A DNA stretch of 64,000 nt from CAVPXC01 sp963709505 (GCA_963709505.1 CAVPXC010000012.1:196627-260626), one strand, 5' to 3'. Shown: positions 9,449 through 19,581, counted from the first letter of the stretch. A program made the numbers and translations. The notes: generated by a model from the sequence alone, not told the origin.

Positions 9449-10490
9449 GTGAGACCCGAGGATCAATTGCTGATCGCCTGCACAAGACAGGACTTCCGAG
9501 ACATCCACCAGACGGCGGTGGTACAGCTTGAGCGAGACACTGCTGTCAACTGGCACTACGTGGTGGCAACAGCCACGCGCCACAATGTTGCCCCAATCGT
9601 GTACACCAACCTGGTACTTTGCGCTCACTCCAGCTTGGCAATTCCTCCCGGAACGTTGCAACAGTTCGAGCAGTTGTGTTACCGCAACGTCGCCTTGATG
9701 TCGGGAGTAGCCGTCAAGCTGGCGGAAGGCCTAACCTATCTACGCAGTCAGTCTATCGACGTGATGCTAATCAAGGGCGTCGCCCTAGAAGTGCTGGTAT
9801 ACAAACAGCCCTGGTACACGGTGCACGACGTGGACCTGGTGCTGCGCCGCCGGCGAGAGGACTTGACCCCGCGATGCGGCCGAAATCGGGCACTTCTTCC
9901 ACAAGCTCCCCGGCGTAGAATATGACTACTTCGAGCATCATGATGTGCAGATGAACGGCATGCTGGCAGTGGATTTCCACCGAATCTGGCAGGATGCGAG
10001 ACAGATCGACTACCACGGCCAGCCCGCCTGGGTGATGGCGCCGGAGGACATGCTGATCTCGATCTGCATCAACAGCTGCCGCAAGCGTTTCTTCCGGCTC
10101 AAGTCGCTATTTGATATCGCCGAGACGGTGCGTATCTGCGGGGAGATAGACTGGCCCGCACTGCAAGCAAAGGCGGCCCACTACCAGGTGAGCTCTATCG
10201 TATATGCGGCGCTGCTTGCAACCCGCGACACGCTTGGATGCGACCTGCCTGGCGGCGCGCTGGAAGGACTCCGTATCGACCGGGCGAGAGCCTTAGCGAT
10301 CGCCTACTTTGTCAGGCGGTTCAGGGACCGCCAATCGTTTGCCGATCTATCCTCAGGTTGGCGAGCAGCCGGCCGTGCGCTGGACAACTCGCTGGTGCTA
10401 CCTTATGTCACCTATCGATGGAATCAAGTAGGACGTAAGCTGCTGTACCTGCTTTCATCCCTGCTCCGCTCCTCCGCATCGTCATCTTAA
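9449..10490 (+). CDS. Nucleotidyltransferase family protein (NTP_transf_5-like, frameshifted)
   Basis: The N-terminal part starts at GTG 9449 (RPEDQLLIACTRQDF), passes WHYVVATATRHNVAPIVYTNL, and holds the family core LRSQSIDVMLIKGVALEVLVY and HDVDLVLR. After a frameshift near 9865, the second frame continues AEIGHFFHKLPGVEYDYFEHHD and ends LLRSSASSS. The order matches uncharacterised nucleotidyltransferases (PF14907-type) found beside HprK-like and PqqD genes in RiPP clusters. Its 3' end overlaps the opposite-strand acetyltransferase by 83 bases. The modified target is unknown. The frameshift may be a sequence error. Confidence 0.72.
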
Positions 10491-11475
10491 CCGGCTCGAA
10501 CCCTAGACGGCTGAAGAACCGCAGCGAGGCCTCATTGCCGGCCCAGATGCTGGCATGGACCTCCCGCACACCCCAGCTCCGGAACCAACCATAGCTGCAG
10601 GCGACCAGGGCCGAGGCGATGTCGTGCCTGCGTAGCGCCGGCAGGACATAGATATCCTCAATGCTTCCAGAGGCAAAGTGCCTCATGTACCCCAACATGT
10701 GGCTGGCTGCGAGCAACAGTCGCCGCCCTGAGCCCCTTGCAGCGTGTGCTGTAACGCATGCCTCGACAAAGCCCGCGAGCCGGCCATCATGTTCGGCCAC
10801 GAAAAGCCCAATATCAGGAGCGCCAAGCTTAGCGGCAACATAATGGCGCCAATCAACATCGGGAAGAAGTTCAAAAAAGCCGGCAAGCTGCTTCTGGTGT
10901 TCCACCTCCTGCCGCATCAGCTCTGCCAATTGCGGTAGATCTGCCTGACCGGCGCGGCGAGCGGCGGATATCAGCTCCTGCCGTTCTTCCAACAGCATGC
11001 GCATCCGTGTCTGCATCGGATCGAAGCCCAGGCGCCGGAACAGGCCCTGCGCCACCTGGTCGTGGCAATCCACTGCGACCTGGATCTCGGACGCCCCCAT
11101 GGCTTCCAGCCAGCGGGTGCTGTTTGCCACCAACGCGCTGGCCAAGCCCTGCCGCCGCTGGGCCGGCTCGACCCACAGGGCATCAATATGCCCTACTGTC
11201 ATCGGGCGGAGAACGGCGTCGGGCCTGGCATCGGCCGAGAACAGCCGGTGGCGCGTCCACCCCCTGAGGCCGTCGTGCTGCGCCTGATACCCTCTCAGGC
11301 CGATATGGACAGCGCAATACCCCACGGCGCGGCCTTCTCTCTCGGCCACCAGAATGACGGCACCTCTGCGCCGCAATGTGGCCACGGCCCAGTTCAGCCA
11401 GCGGGGATCTTCCTGAAAGTACGGCGCTAGCTGATGCAGATCCTGCTCAGTGGCGATTCGAACGATACTTGTCAC
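10408..11475 (-). CDS. Tandem GNAT acetyltransferase
   Basis: A 355-residue protein with two GNAT folds. The first (about residues 1-165) carries the acetyl-CoA loop RRQGLASALV and FRRLGF. The second (about 175-340) has RRHDIASALV and FFSRLGFEPV; there the loop glycine is Asp, so the second domain may be weak. It is the last gene of the minus-strand RiPP operon, 27 bases after the PqqD-like gene. N-acetylation of the matured peptide, or self-immunity, is an inference from position. The start is GTG at 11475 with only a poor Shine-Dalgarno. Confidence 0.82.
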   Translation of the reverse strand: MTSIVRIATEQDLHQLAPYFQEDPRWLNWAVATLRRRGAVILVAEREGRAVGYCAVHIGLRGYQAQHDGLRGWTRHRLFSADARPDAVLRPMTVGHIDALWVEPAQRRQGLASALVANSTRWLEAMGASEIQVAVDCHDQVAQGLFRRLGFDPMQTRMRMLLEERQELISAARRAGQADLPQLAELMRQEVEHQKQLAGFFELLPDVDWRHYVAAKLGAPDIGLFVAEHDGRLAGFVEACVTAHAARGSGRRLLLAASHMLGYMRHFASGSIEDIYVLPALRRHDIASALVACSYGWFRSWGVREVHASIWAGNEASLRFFSRLGFEPVKMTMRRSGAGMKAGTAAYVLLDSIDR

Positions 11476-11502
11476 GCTAGCAATTCCCAGTTCCCCCGTT
11501 GA

Positions 11503-11811
11503 CTACGACTCTAGCTCAGCACGCACTTGCTCGTGCGTAATCAGCACGAGTTGTTCCGTGGCCAGCTCGCCAACCAGGTCGACAACGCTCTGCTCGGCTT
11601 GCTCCGCGGTGACGTCGTATTGAGACTCCAGCGCCTGACTAATCTCGCCCAGGGTCAGCCCTTCAGACAGCAGTAGCCAGATGCGATTGCCGCTTTCGTT
11701 AAGTGTAAAATACTGGCGGGTAAGAAGATTCAGCAGAATGCCGCTGCCTTCTTGCAGGGACGTGTAGATCACGTCGGGATGAGGCGTCACTTTGCTTTGT
11801 GCCGTTAACAC
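11503..11811 (-). CDS. PqqD-like peptide-binding protein (RRE)
   Basis: A 102-residue PqqD-family protein, the winged-helix chaperone that binds RiPP leader peptides and presents them to the modifying enzyme. Typical features are GILLNLLTRQYFTLNESGNRIWLLL followed by LTLGEISQALESQYDV and a helix with VVDLVGELATEQLVL. GTG at 11811 is chosen because AGGAG lies 8 bases upstream; a TTG at 11838 is the alternative. It follows the radical SAM gene closely and should recognise the FVxPKL motif of the 55-residue precursor (inference). Confidence 0.87.
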   Translation of the reverse strand: MLTAQSKVTPHPDVIYTSLQEGSGILLNLLTRQYFTLNESGNRIWLLLSEGLTLGEISQALESQYDVTAEQAEQSVVDLVGELATEQLVLITHEQVRAELES

Positions 11812-11850
11812 GATGGATGCTCCTGTGGGATGGTGCAACGCTCGCGCCGG

Positions 11851-12870
11851 TCAGGCAAGTGCGGCTTGCGGTCGCGCCGGTACCAGGTCAGCCCAGGGGT
11901 GACCGTCGACGTTCCGGAGCCACTCGATTTTGCGGTAATAGTGCGAGCAATACCAGCAGGGGAAGAAGTCGGAGTTTGCCAGGGCGCCGTTGACCAACCG
12001 CTTGCGCTTTTCCTGGCGAAACTGGTCGTTTTCGTCCACAAGCCGCCGGTATGCCTGGTCGAAGCTCATCTGACCCAGGTCGCCGATGATATCGCCGTCC
12101 CCGGCGCCGTCGCCATGGCCCGACAGATGGCAACACGTGGTCAAACGACCGTGGCAGTCCACATTGACTTCCATTAGCTGCAAAGGATGGCAGGGGAAGA
12201 TATCGGGTGTGTGGTACCCAGGCGCAATTGCGACCGGAACAGCTGCATCCTTGCGCAAGATCCAAATCTCCGCCTCAACGGCCTTGCGCTCCTCAGGCGA
12301 CAGGTCCAGCTCCTGCAAGGTCGCCAGCATCGACGGCATCAAATGGCCAAAGCGCAGGCCGCGGCTGCCGAGCTGAGCCGCGAGCTGTACCATCGACCCC
12401 ACTTGGCGCCGGTTATGCGCGGCGATGACCATGTTGAGCGAAAAGGGAAGATCCTCGATCACGCAGATGCTGACCGCTTGCATCACCCGGCGGAAGGAGC
12501 CGCGGCCGCGCAGACGGTCGTGGGTATCCTCTGTCGCACCATCCAGGCTGAACGTGATGATTGAGAGGTGATCGCGGTAGGGCAAGACGGCCTGGTAGGT
12601 GGTCGTGAAGTTCCAGCCGTTGGTATTGAAGCCAAAACGGTAGCCTTCCTGGCAAGCCAGCCGCATAGCATCGGCGAAGTGGCGGTAGACGGTTGGATCG
12701 CCCCCGGTGAAGCTTACGCGGTCGAAGCCAAAGACCTTGGCCTCAGACAGTACCTTGTGCAGAATAGCCAGGGACAAGTCGTCCCGGCCCCCGTGGCGGC
12801 CGCTGAAGCAGTGCTGGCAGGCCAGGTTGCAACGGTTGGTCAGCTCGATTACCAGGTCAGCCATCATCAC
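11851..12870 (-). CDS. Radical SAM peptide-modifying enzyme
   Basis: A 339-residue radical SAM protein. CNLACQHC at residues 14-21 gives the CxxxCxxC cluster motif; SFTGGDPTVY is the SAM-binding GGE-like motif and FSLDGATEDTHDRLRG follows on the next strand. C-terminal cysteines (VNVDCHGRLTTCCHLSG and FPCWYCSHYY) suggest a SPASM- or twitch-like auxiliary cluster, as in enzymes that crosslink or epimerise RiPPs. Its start overlaps the HprK-like stop by 4 bases, so the two are translationally coupled. The chemistry on the precursor cannot be read from sequence. Confidence 0.88.
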   Translation of the reverse strand: MMMADLVIELTNRCNLACQHCFSGRHGGRDDLSLAILHKVLSEAKVFGFDRVSFTGGDPTVYRHFADAMRLACQEGYRFGFNTNGWNFTTTYQAVLPYRDHLSIITFSLDGATEDTHDRLRGRGSFRRVMQAVSICVIEDLPFSLNMVIAAHNRRQVGSMVQLAAQLGSRGLRFGHLMPSMLATLQELDLSPEERKAVEAEIWILRKDAAVPVAIAPGYHTPDIFPCHPLQLMEVNVDCHGRLTTCCHLSGHGDGAGDGDIIGDLGQMSFDQAYRRLVDENDQFRQEKRKRLVNGALANSDFFPCWYCSHYYRKIEWLRNVDGHPWADLVPARPQAALA

Positions 12871-13868
12871 ACTCCCAACGCCGAGCGCAGCAACTCAGAG
12901 ACCGCGATTGGATCGTCGTAGACGTCGGCGCCCAAGAGCAGATCGTAGCCGGGCGCCTGCTCCGCCAGGCATTTCAGAACTTCTAACTGCACGCGGGCTG
13001 CCTGCCGATCCACCAGGATGCCCGGGCTCTGTTGGATCAGGGCGGTGATCGACCGGGTGGCATTTGCAGGTGCCAGCCGGGTATGCAGTTCGCCTGTGAT
13101 TGCGGGGAACAAGAGCGCGCTTGGCAGGCAGCTTTGCACAAATTGTCCGGGATAGACAGTCTGCAGATCGACCAGGCGCTTGCCGTCTTGCACCGCGGGC
13201 CACAAGTGCTCGTCGCCTGTTTGGGGTATGAGCCGGTCGATGGTTTCGGCGGTGAACGAAAAACCCCGGCGAAAGGCCAGGGCTTCGATGCCGTTGGGCG
13301 TCCGGCGCAGCATGATCGCATCGTCGGACAGGTAGCGCCAGCCTGCTTGCAGCAGCGCCAGCGTCAGCGTGCTTTTGCCGGAGCCGGAGGCGCCAACCAC
13401 GAGACAAGACGCGTCCTCCCGGACCAGGCCGTTAGCGTGCAGGCCATAGCGCCCGTGGCGACGCAGGAGCATCAGCAGGGTAAGCAGGAAAAACTCGCGT
13501 TGGTAAGGCCACGGCGTGTCCCAGAAGCTGCCGTCCAGAATGCCGGCGCCGCAACTGCGGGCGAGGTCCAGGGAGAGGAAAGAAGCGCCGCGCTCCAGCC
13601 GGAAGCCGGACTGGGTCCGCATCACTCGCAGCGCCACCGAGGAGAACACCTCTTCCCCCGTCCCTCGGCTTGACGGCGAGGCATCGGCGTGCTGGAACAG
13701 CAGGTGCACCTGTGGGGCCGCATCGCGGCTGTCGAGATGGACCGACACGAAGAACCGGCCCCACAGATCTTCGAACAGAGCAGCCTGCTCGGGCTGCTGG
13801 AACACGACCCCGACCGTTACACCGCAGATGGAGTAGGTTGTGCTGATCGAGGCGTCCTGATGCGGCAT
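12867..13868 (-). CDS. HprK-like peptide kinase of the RiPP operon
   Basis: A 333-residue HPr-kinase-like protein. The LHANGL segment precedes an intact Walker A GASGSGKST (residues 159-167), followed by LSDDAIML at 180-187, the metal-binding DD of this family. Related kinases phosphorylate lasso peptides at a C-terminal serine (paeninodin-type). The precursor upstream carries Thr52 and Ser54 near its C-terminus. It lies 47 bases after the precursor gene. A plus-strand paralogue at 8419 has lost the P-loop glycines. The role in peptide phosphorylation is inference. Confidence 0.82.
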   Translation of the reverse strand: MPHQDASISTTYSICGVTVGVVFQQPEQAALFEDLWGRFFVSVHLDSRDAAPQVHLLFQHADASPSSRGTGEEVFSSVALRVMRTQSGFRLERGASFLSLDLARSCGAGILDGSFWDTPWPYQREFFLLTLLMLLRRHGRYGLHANGLVREDASCLVVGASGSGKSTLTLALLQAGWRYLSDDAIMLRRTPNGIEALAFRRGFSFTAETIDRLIPQTGDEHLWPAVQDGKRLVDLQTVYPGQFVQSCLPSALLFPAITGELHTRLAPANATRSITALIQQSPGILVDRQAARVQLEVLKCLAEQAPGYDLLLGADVYDDPIAVSELLRSALGV

Positions 13869-13915
13869 GGTTCAGCCGCACCAGGGACGAAAGATCGCGA
13901 TCAGCTTGATCGCAC

Positions 13916-14083
13916 TCACGGCGAGAAGGTCTGGAAGAAGCCCGCTGTGACGGCAAACGCTTCGCCCTGTTTGGTCAGCTTGGGCTGCACAAAAGTCAGC
14001 TTCGGCTCGACGAAGGGCTGTTTCTCGCCGGCCTCTATTGCGGGCGAGGGTGGAGACGCGGGCTTGGTGTTCGGTTGATCCAT
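13916..14083 (-). CDS. RiPP precursor peptide with lasso-type leader motif (55 aa)
   Basis: A small gene below common ORF cut-offs. AGGAGG lies 5 bases before ATG 14083. After a Pro-rich N-terminus (MDQPNTKPASPPSPAIEAGE) come two tandem heptads, FVEPKLT (24-30) and FVQPKLT (31-37), then KQGEAFAVTAGFFQTFSP to the end. Residues 31-48 fit the lasso leader pattern Y/FxxPxLxxxGxxxxxTxG exactly. However, only seven residues (FFQTFSP) follow the Gly and none is Asp or Glu, so a lasso ring is impossible. It heads an operon for kinase, radical SAM, PqqD-like and acetyltransferase proteins, which supports its being their substrate. The core boundaries and final product are unknown. Confidence 0.85.
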   Translation of the reverse strand: MDQPNTKPASPPSPAIEAGEKQPFVEPKLTFVQPKLTKQGEAFAVTAGFFQTFSP

Positions 14084-14215
14084 GGTTTCCTCCTAAATTC
14101 CTGGCGGTAAAGAATGGACTTGGAGCGGGAAATGCAATGCGCCGAGAAGCCCGCCCAGACATTGCTGCGCCTTTTTGGCCAGATATCACCTCAAATTCAG
14201 CGCTAGATTGGTCAA

Positions 14216-14244
14216 ATTATAACACGACCAGTATGCAGTGTCAA
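14216..14244 (-). promoter_or_regulatory. Consensus sigma-70-type promoter of the RiPP operon
   Basis: On the minus strand a perfect TTGACA (14239-14244) is separated by 17 bp from a perfect TATAAT (14216-14221). Transcription would begin near 14209, leaving a leader of about 125 bases before the precursor ATG. Both hexamers match consensus, suggesting strong expression. Confidence 0.85.
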
Positions 14245-14325
14245 TCACCGAAGAGCGAAAAGTGAAATGCACCTAACCTGCAATTCTGGAACTCACTGGG
14301 AGGTTCGATCGAACTGCCAAACCAT

Positions 14326-14362
14326 AAGCGCCAGCCGGCCTCGAGCTGGTCAACTGGCGCTT
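14326..14362. terminator. Hairpin downstream of the beta-helix gene
   Basis: AAGCGCCAG (14326-14334) pairs with CTGGCGCTT (14354-14362). It follows the stop of the minus-strand secreted protein and precedes the RiPP promoter. There is no long T-run, so termination is only likely. Confidence 0.45.
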
Positions 14363-14388
14363 CGAGGTGTCGGCGTATTCAGTCGAGG

Positions 14389-17300
14389 CTATTCACTGGA
14401 AACAGGCGCCGTCGACTTGCTCCCTTGGTCGACCTGCAGTTGCTGCGCCTGCACGTCGAACGCGAAGCTCTTGGCCGGAGAGGTTGCCATGACTCTGTCT
14501 GTGCTTGGATCAACAGCACCGGTGGCAGGCGTCACAACGCCGTAGGCGTCGACGTAGAACCAGAACGGAAAACGCCGAGTGAGACCGATTTGGAACTGAA
14601 CTGTGAATGTCTCGCCTGGAGTGAGTACCCCATCCGAGCCGAGGGCGCTTGCAGGTACCGAAACCACAGATCCAACAGCTTTCGGAGTGCCATCTGCATT
14701 GAGCATGACCAGCCCCTCGGTCGGAGGTTGCACATACTGGAGATTGACGGTCTTGAAGAAAAGACCTTGCATTGTATTTGCCGACTGATTGGCGAAAGTA
14801 GCATTGATTGTATACGTACCTACGTAGCCACTAGGACCAGGGCTAGTGTAGTTCCCAGCAACGCTCACCTGTTGCAGCCGATTGTTGACATTCTGTCCGG
14901 GATACGCTACTTCGTAGGCGCCGATATCGCAGAAACCTCCTTGCGGCTGTGGCCAACTCGTGCCGCACTGGTCAACGGTCATAGCGCAAAAACCGGCGGG
15001 AATGGCGTTAGCTGCAGGACTCCGTTTAGGGATCGGGTGGACCACGGTTGAGCCGCACGCGGATAACGGGCCCAGCAAGGGATCGGCGTTCACTTTGTCG
15101 CCGATCGCCGTGAAGCCGCAAGTGTTACTGCTTTCAAGATTGTACCCCATAGAGGTGACTGTACCCGAGCAATTGGCGCCCGGCCTACCATAAGCGACAA
15201 TGCTCCGGTTTACGTGGATCGTGCCGACGGACGTGAAGTTCTTTATGGTGCTTCCGGTCGGAGCGGTGTTGAAAGACAACGTGCTGTCGTGGATGTTTAC
15301 ATCACCGCTGCTGAAGTTAGCAATGGCGCCACCACTTGAGCTGCCAGAATTCGTCGACAGGGTGCTGTTCCTCGTGGTGACTTTGCCGCAGGGAGTGGAT
15401 TCATCTCTGCAGCCGTTTTGAATAGCGCCGCCGAAACCTGCCTGGTTGAACGCTAACGCGCTGGCCTCGATCTCCAGTACACCGGACGCCCAGTTCAAGA
15501 TGGCTCCTCCACCCCTAGCCTGATTGTGAGTTAGCTTGCTTTTACTGACTTCAACCTCGCCTTCGTTGTAGATACCACCTCCGTCTCCACTCGCAATATT
15601 GCTCGAGATATCGCTTTCGCCACCGATTGTGACTATCCCAGAGACCTCGTTGTGAATACCGCCACCGTAGCTAGCTCGGTTACCAGTTAGCATTGTGCCG
15701 TCTTCGATGCTCATCGTGGCACTATCAGTATTGTGAATGCCTCCACCGTACGTCAAACCGCTCGGATCAGTGGGATTGTAGGCTTCGTTGTTTTCAAGCC
15801 GGCTGTTCTTGATGATCACCTGGCTGTTGCTCCCAAAGTTCCAAATAGCGCCTCCGTAAAAAAGCGCTCGGTTGTTTCGAAGAGCACTGTTGCTGTCAAT
15901 CGTTACTGTCGCGTTACAGATAGCACATGACAAATCACTACCATTCTCGATTGCGCCTCCACCATTTGCAACATTTCCTTCAAGGCGACTGTTGTTTGAG
16001 ATGCTTACTGAGCCGGTTTTCCAGTTCAGAATAGCGCCACCTCCGCTAGCCTGGTTGCCACTTAGCATGCTTGCATCAACATCCAAGACGCCTTCGCTGT
16101 AGATGCCACCACCATCCCGGTAAGCCCTATTGTTTCCGATGGAGCTGGCGTTGATGGTAATGGTGCTACCAAGTTCGGAGTGAATACCACCTCCGTACAC
16201 AGCCTGATTACTCGTCAAGAGACTGTTCGTATCGATGATCACAACGCCTCCATCGGAGTTCCGGATGCCGCCCCCGCCTGCGGGATAGCTAGGATTCTCG
16301 GCCATAAACGCAAGGTTTCCTATCAAACTACTACCGTGAATTTGTACCTGGCCCCCTTTGTTCCACATGCCGCCACCTTTCGCCGCGGCATAGTTATTCC
16401 AAACCACACTGTCATCGAGGGTGATCAGCCCGCAGCCGTCGGTTCCCAGGAACTGGTCATCGCAACCAGCTTCAATCCCGCCCCCGTTACCCCCAGCCCG
16501 TTCTTAAACGTAGCGAAGTTGCCTGACAGCGTGCTATTTCGGATTTCTATTGTGCCATTGTTCCAGTTCAGAATTCCGCCACCACCTCGGGCGATATTTC
16601 CGTCACCGGGTTGGCTGCCACCAATTGTGCTGCTGTTTGTAATGTTTACCGTGCCACCATCATTGTAGATAGCGCCACCGTCTCCATTGCCCGGATTGAC
16701 AAGCCAGTCGGCAGAGTTGCGCGAAAGTGCGGAGTGATCGATTAAGACTATGCCGCTGGCCGAGTTATGGATACCACCTCCATAGTCCGCCGTATTGTCA
16801 ACAATCGTGCAGTCATGGAGGTTAACGGTACCAGCATTTCGAATGCCACCTCCTGCTTCCGCTGGATCTGAATCAGCAGCATGAGCAGAGCCATTCTTAA
16901 CTGTCAAATTACGGAGAGTCAGCGTTAGACCCGCTGGAACATCAAACACCCTGACTGAGTTGTCTCCTTTTATTGGATCGCCGCCACTAATTGTGATAAA
17001 GCCTCCTCCACTCAGGGTCACGTTCCGGTTGATCGCTTTTGTTTCCTGAACCGTAATGCTTACAGTGCCGCCGCAATCAAACCTTATTTCCTCTCCCGTC
17101 GTAAACGAAAACAAGTCGGCATCAAGAGCTTGCTCGTTACAGCTCGCCGCTGTTCCACTTCCAACAACACCATTGAGTACGTAGATTAACAATTCGCCCG
17201 TTTCACTAACCTGTTGTCCTCGTGGTAGCGACCCTACTACTTGCGTCACGCTTTTCATATCTCTCTCGGTAGTCGCGATGTGCTGGCTGGTGAAAGGTCC

Positions 17301-19013
17301 GTAAGTTGCTCCCGCGGGTAAGGTAACACCCGTTGCTATTACAATCCCGTTGTCTCTGATTTCGACATTGCTCAATGTGTGTGTGCCAGTGTTGCTAACA
17401 CTACTTGTAACGGTGACGATATCGCCAACCGGAACTGGTGGTACCTTGTCAGCTGTCTTCGTAATCCTGATTGGACTAACCACAGGAATCGGTCCTACAC
17501 GTAGCGCATCAGTCGTCCCTGCGTGTACCGAGAACTCGGGATAGATTGGGAGTGTCTGTGCGAATGAATAGATCAACAGAGGGGGGGTTTCGAAAGTGCC
17601 ACTTGTGTTGACTGGCCAAATATTGATATCCCAGTCAAGTTGCAGATAGGCATATAGATCTATCAGCAGTTGATTCAAGTGGTACCGGAAATTCGTGAGT
17701 CGCACATAGGTATTGCGATCAGGTGAAAAGTCACCAGCTAGCAGGGGACCAACGTTGACCGACGTGCCCGGTGCAGTATACCCAATCGAACCACCTCCTA
17801 AGGCATCGCCCTCTGCCTGCCAAGTAGCATCAATCCTATTTGAACCGATCGCGGCTGCGATTTCGAAACCCAGGCCCACCTTGAAGTAACCGTCCCAGAT
17901 TGACACCTTCATGCCAGTATTATCTGGGTCTAGGTCAACCTTGCCCAGTGGATAGCCTTGATTACCGAACGGAGTCTCGAAATCTTGATCTAGTTCGCTC
18001 TCATCAATCTCCAAATAGTTTGATAACGTGCAATCTACCAACCGGTGATCCCAGCCAAGTGCTGGTACTCTGATACCGGCCGCCATGTACAAGAGATAGT
18101 CTGCCTGCAGCACGAGCTCCTTACCTCCAAAAGCCGGCACGTGCGCCGCTTGGTACGTGAGGATGTCCCAGTTTTTCGGCTCTACGTAGGACCGCAGAAT
18201 ACGGTTATCTCCCTGCATCATGCTGTCTGGTGCGATGAGTGTTACTTCGAGAGGTAGCCTAAGCCCTGTGTCCCAACCATAGGAGTAGCCTGCCCTCGCC
18301 CACACTGTGACACCACTAGAGCTGACTGACTGGTTGATTTCATAGCTGAAACGAACTGAATTGGTGAACCCGAAGAGAATATCTTGTGTTATCGTGGAAT
18401 CCGATCCGTTGACCTCCTTCGAGCTCAAGACGTTTGCGCTATGTGCAGGTTCGGAGGTGCTCGGAGGATAAAATATGTCGTAGGTCTCCTCGAAGGAAAT
18501 GGTCTTGGGCTCATGCCCGTACTCGGTTCGGTTCCATATCCCTGGTTGTAAGTCCTCCGTTGTGTCTCGCACAAGTTGACTATAGTTGCCAGGTGCGACA
18601 AGCCCACCCGACTCGCAATGCAGGTCCTCACGGATGATATAATCTGGCCACCTATCGAGTCCCGCTTGTTCCGGAGAATCAAATTCCAGAACAGTCCGAG
18701 CAGCAACTCTGAAATGTCTATCTGAACCGTCCCGCTTAGGATCGGCAACTACATCGAAGTCATACGAGACCGATGACGGCACCGGAGAACCTTGCGCTCT
18801 CTTTTCGTTGAGAGCCTGTTCAAAAGCTTGCTGCAAAGGCGTTCTACCCAATTCGAACTCGTCGAAGCCAGAGGGTTTCACTCCTGGCGACTCTGGGATG
18901 AACGACGGTGAGGCGTGCGATGGCTCTGCTAAGGGAAACAACGCCATCAGAAACAAGAAAACCCCAATGACCGACCTGAGTAGTTTTGCCGTAAAGAAAG
19001 CGCGCCTTCCCAT
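14389..19013 (-). CDS. Giant secreted parallel beta-helix protein (frameshifted)
   Basis: About 1540 residues across two frames, joined near 16492 in a G-rich tract; reading GNGGGIEAGCDD after the shift restores the repeats. ATG 19013 follows GGAGG. The N-terminus has a Lys/Arg patch and hydrophobic signal peptide. A middle domain is followed by a conserved-repeat (DUF11-like) segment ITKTADKVPPVPVG...VSNTGTHTLSN. Then come many GGGIxN/GGAIxN repeats of Chlamydia-PMP type, building a right-handed beta-helix, and a choice-of-anchor Q-like end (NADPLLGPLSACG, GFCDIGAYE). A final beta-rich domain has no sorting motif I recognise. The role is likely surface adhesion or polysaccharide binding. Its GC is visibly lower than in housekeeping neighbours. 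Confidence 0.82.
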
Positions 19014-19132
19014 GGGGACACCTCCACAGATACCGCACCAACTCGATTCAGGCCGTAGCCAGTTGGCTACCCGATTGCTCAGTGCTGGCAAACAGGTCAC
19101 CGGTATGCTATGCTTTTACGTTACTACATAGG

Positions 19133-19151
19133 ACTTAGGTTTCTATTAGGT
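19133..19151 (-). promoter_or_regulatory. Direct-repeat operator-like motif (copy 1)
   Basis: TTAGGT occurs at 19135-19140 and 19146-19151, an 11-bp period, in the context ACTTAGGTTTCTATTAGGT. The copy at 21966-21984 differs at one base. Both lie upstream of minus-strand genes for secreted proteins; here it is about 120 bases before the beta-helix start. An 11-bp spacing suits an OmpR/PhoB-like or LytTR regulator (inference). Confidence 0.5.
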
Positions 19152-19297
19152 ACAAGCCAAACTCGACAGAGGGATACGTCGTCGGATGCTATGCACCTCT
19201 CGACCTAAGGACAGCACAACTCATAACCCGGCATCGATCCAAACAGATTTCAACCTGTCGCTGCAATGTCCCTGTCGCGTTACCAGGCTCAGTGGAA

Positions 19298-19338
19298 ATG
19301 GGGCAAGCCCGGTGACTGTTCCATCGGGCTTGCCCCAT
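19298..19338 (-). terminator. Rho-independent-type hairpin (14-bp stem)
   Basis: Arms 19298-19311 (ATGGGGCAAGCCCG) and 19325-19338 are perfectly complementary around a 13-base loop. It lies just past the stop of the minus-strand remnant at 19354 and upstream of the beta-helix gene. Confidence 0.65.
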
Positions 19339-19353
19339 GTTCAGGGTCACCCT

Positions 19354-19581
19354 TTACTTGTGAATGCCGATATTTCCACCGCCAAGGATCGTGGTCGGAT
19401 CGCCCGGATCCAGAGCACCAACCTGGTTGTCGTATACGACAGCGTCAATTGCTCGGTCCCAGATCTTGGTGTGGACCTTGTCCACGCCGCCGCCGTTGAT
19501 TTGGCCGTCAGTCGCGCTGATCACGAAACCATGGTCGTGCCACAAGCGCCCTGGGGTGGCTAGTTGTTATCTTATTGTAGG
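19354..19581 (-). pseudogene. C-terminal fragment of a secreted post-COAP-like domain
   Basis: The minus strand reads LWHDHGFVISATDGQINGG, VDKVHTKIWDRAIDAVVYDNQ and DPTTILGGGNIGIHK-stop. It resembles the C-terminal beta-sandwich of large Chloroflexota secreted proteins, which often ends in GGGSIVIHK. Only about 75 residues remain before an upstream in-frame stop, with no signal peptide or start. I take it as the tail of a lost gene. Confidence 0.5.

Noticed and set aside
13872..14189. 105-residue minus-strand frame over the precursor gene
   Set aside because: Same region in a different frame, Arg-rich and without ribosome site; the 55-residue frame has AGGAGG and the leader motif.
14389..16407. 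Treating the downstream beta-helix frame as a separate gene
   Set aside because: It has no signal peptide or ribosome site, and the repeats continue directly from the upstream frame after a one-base shift.
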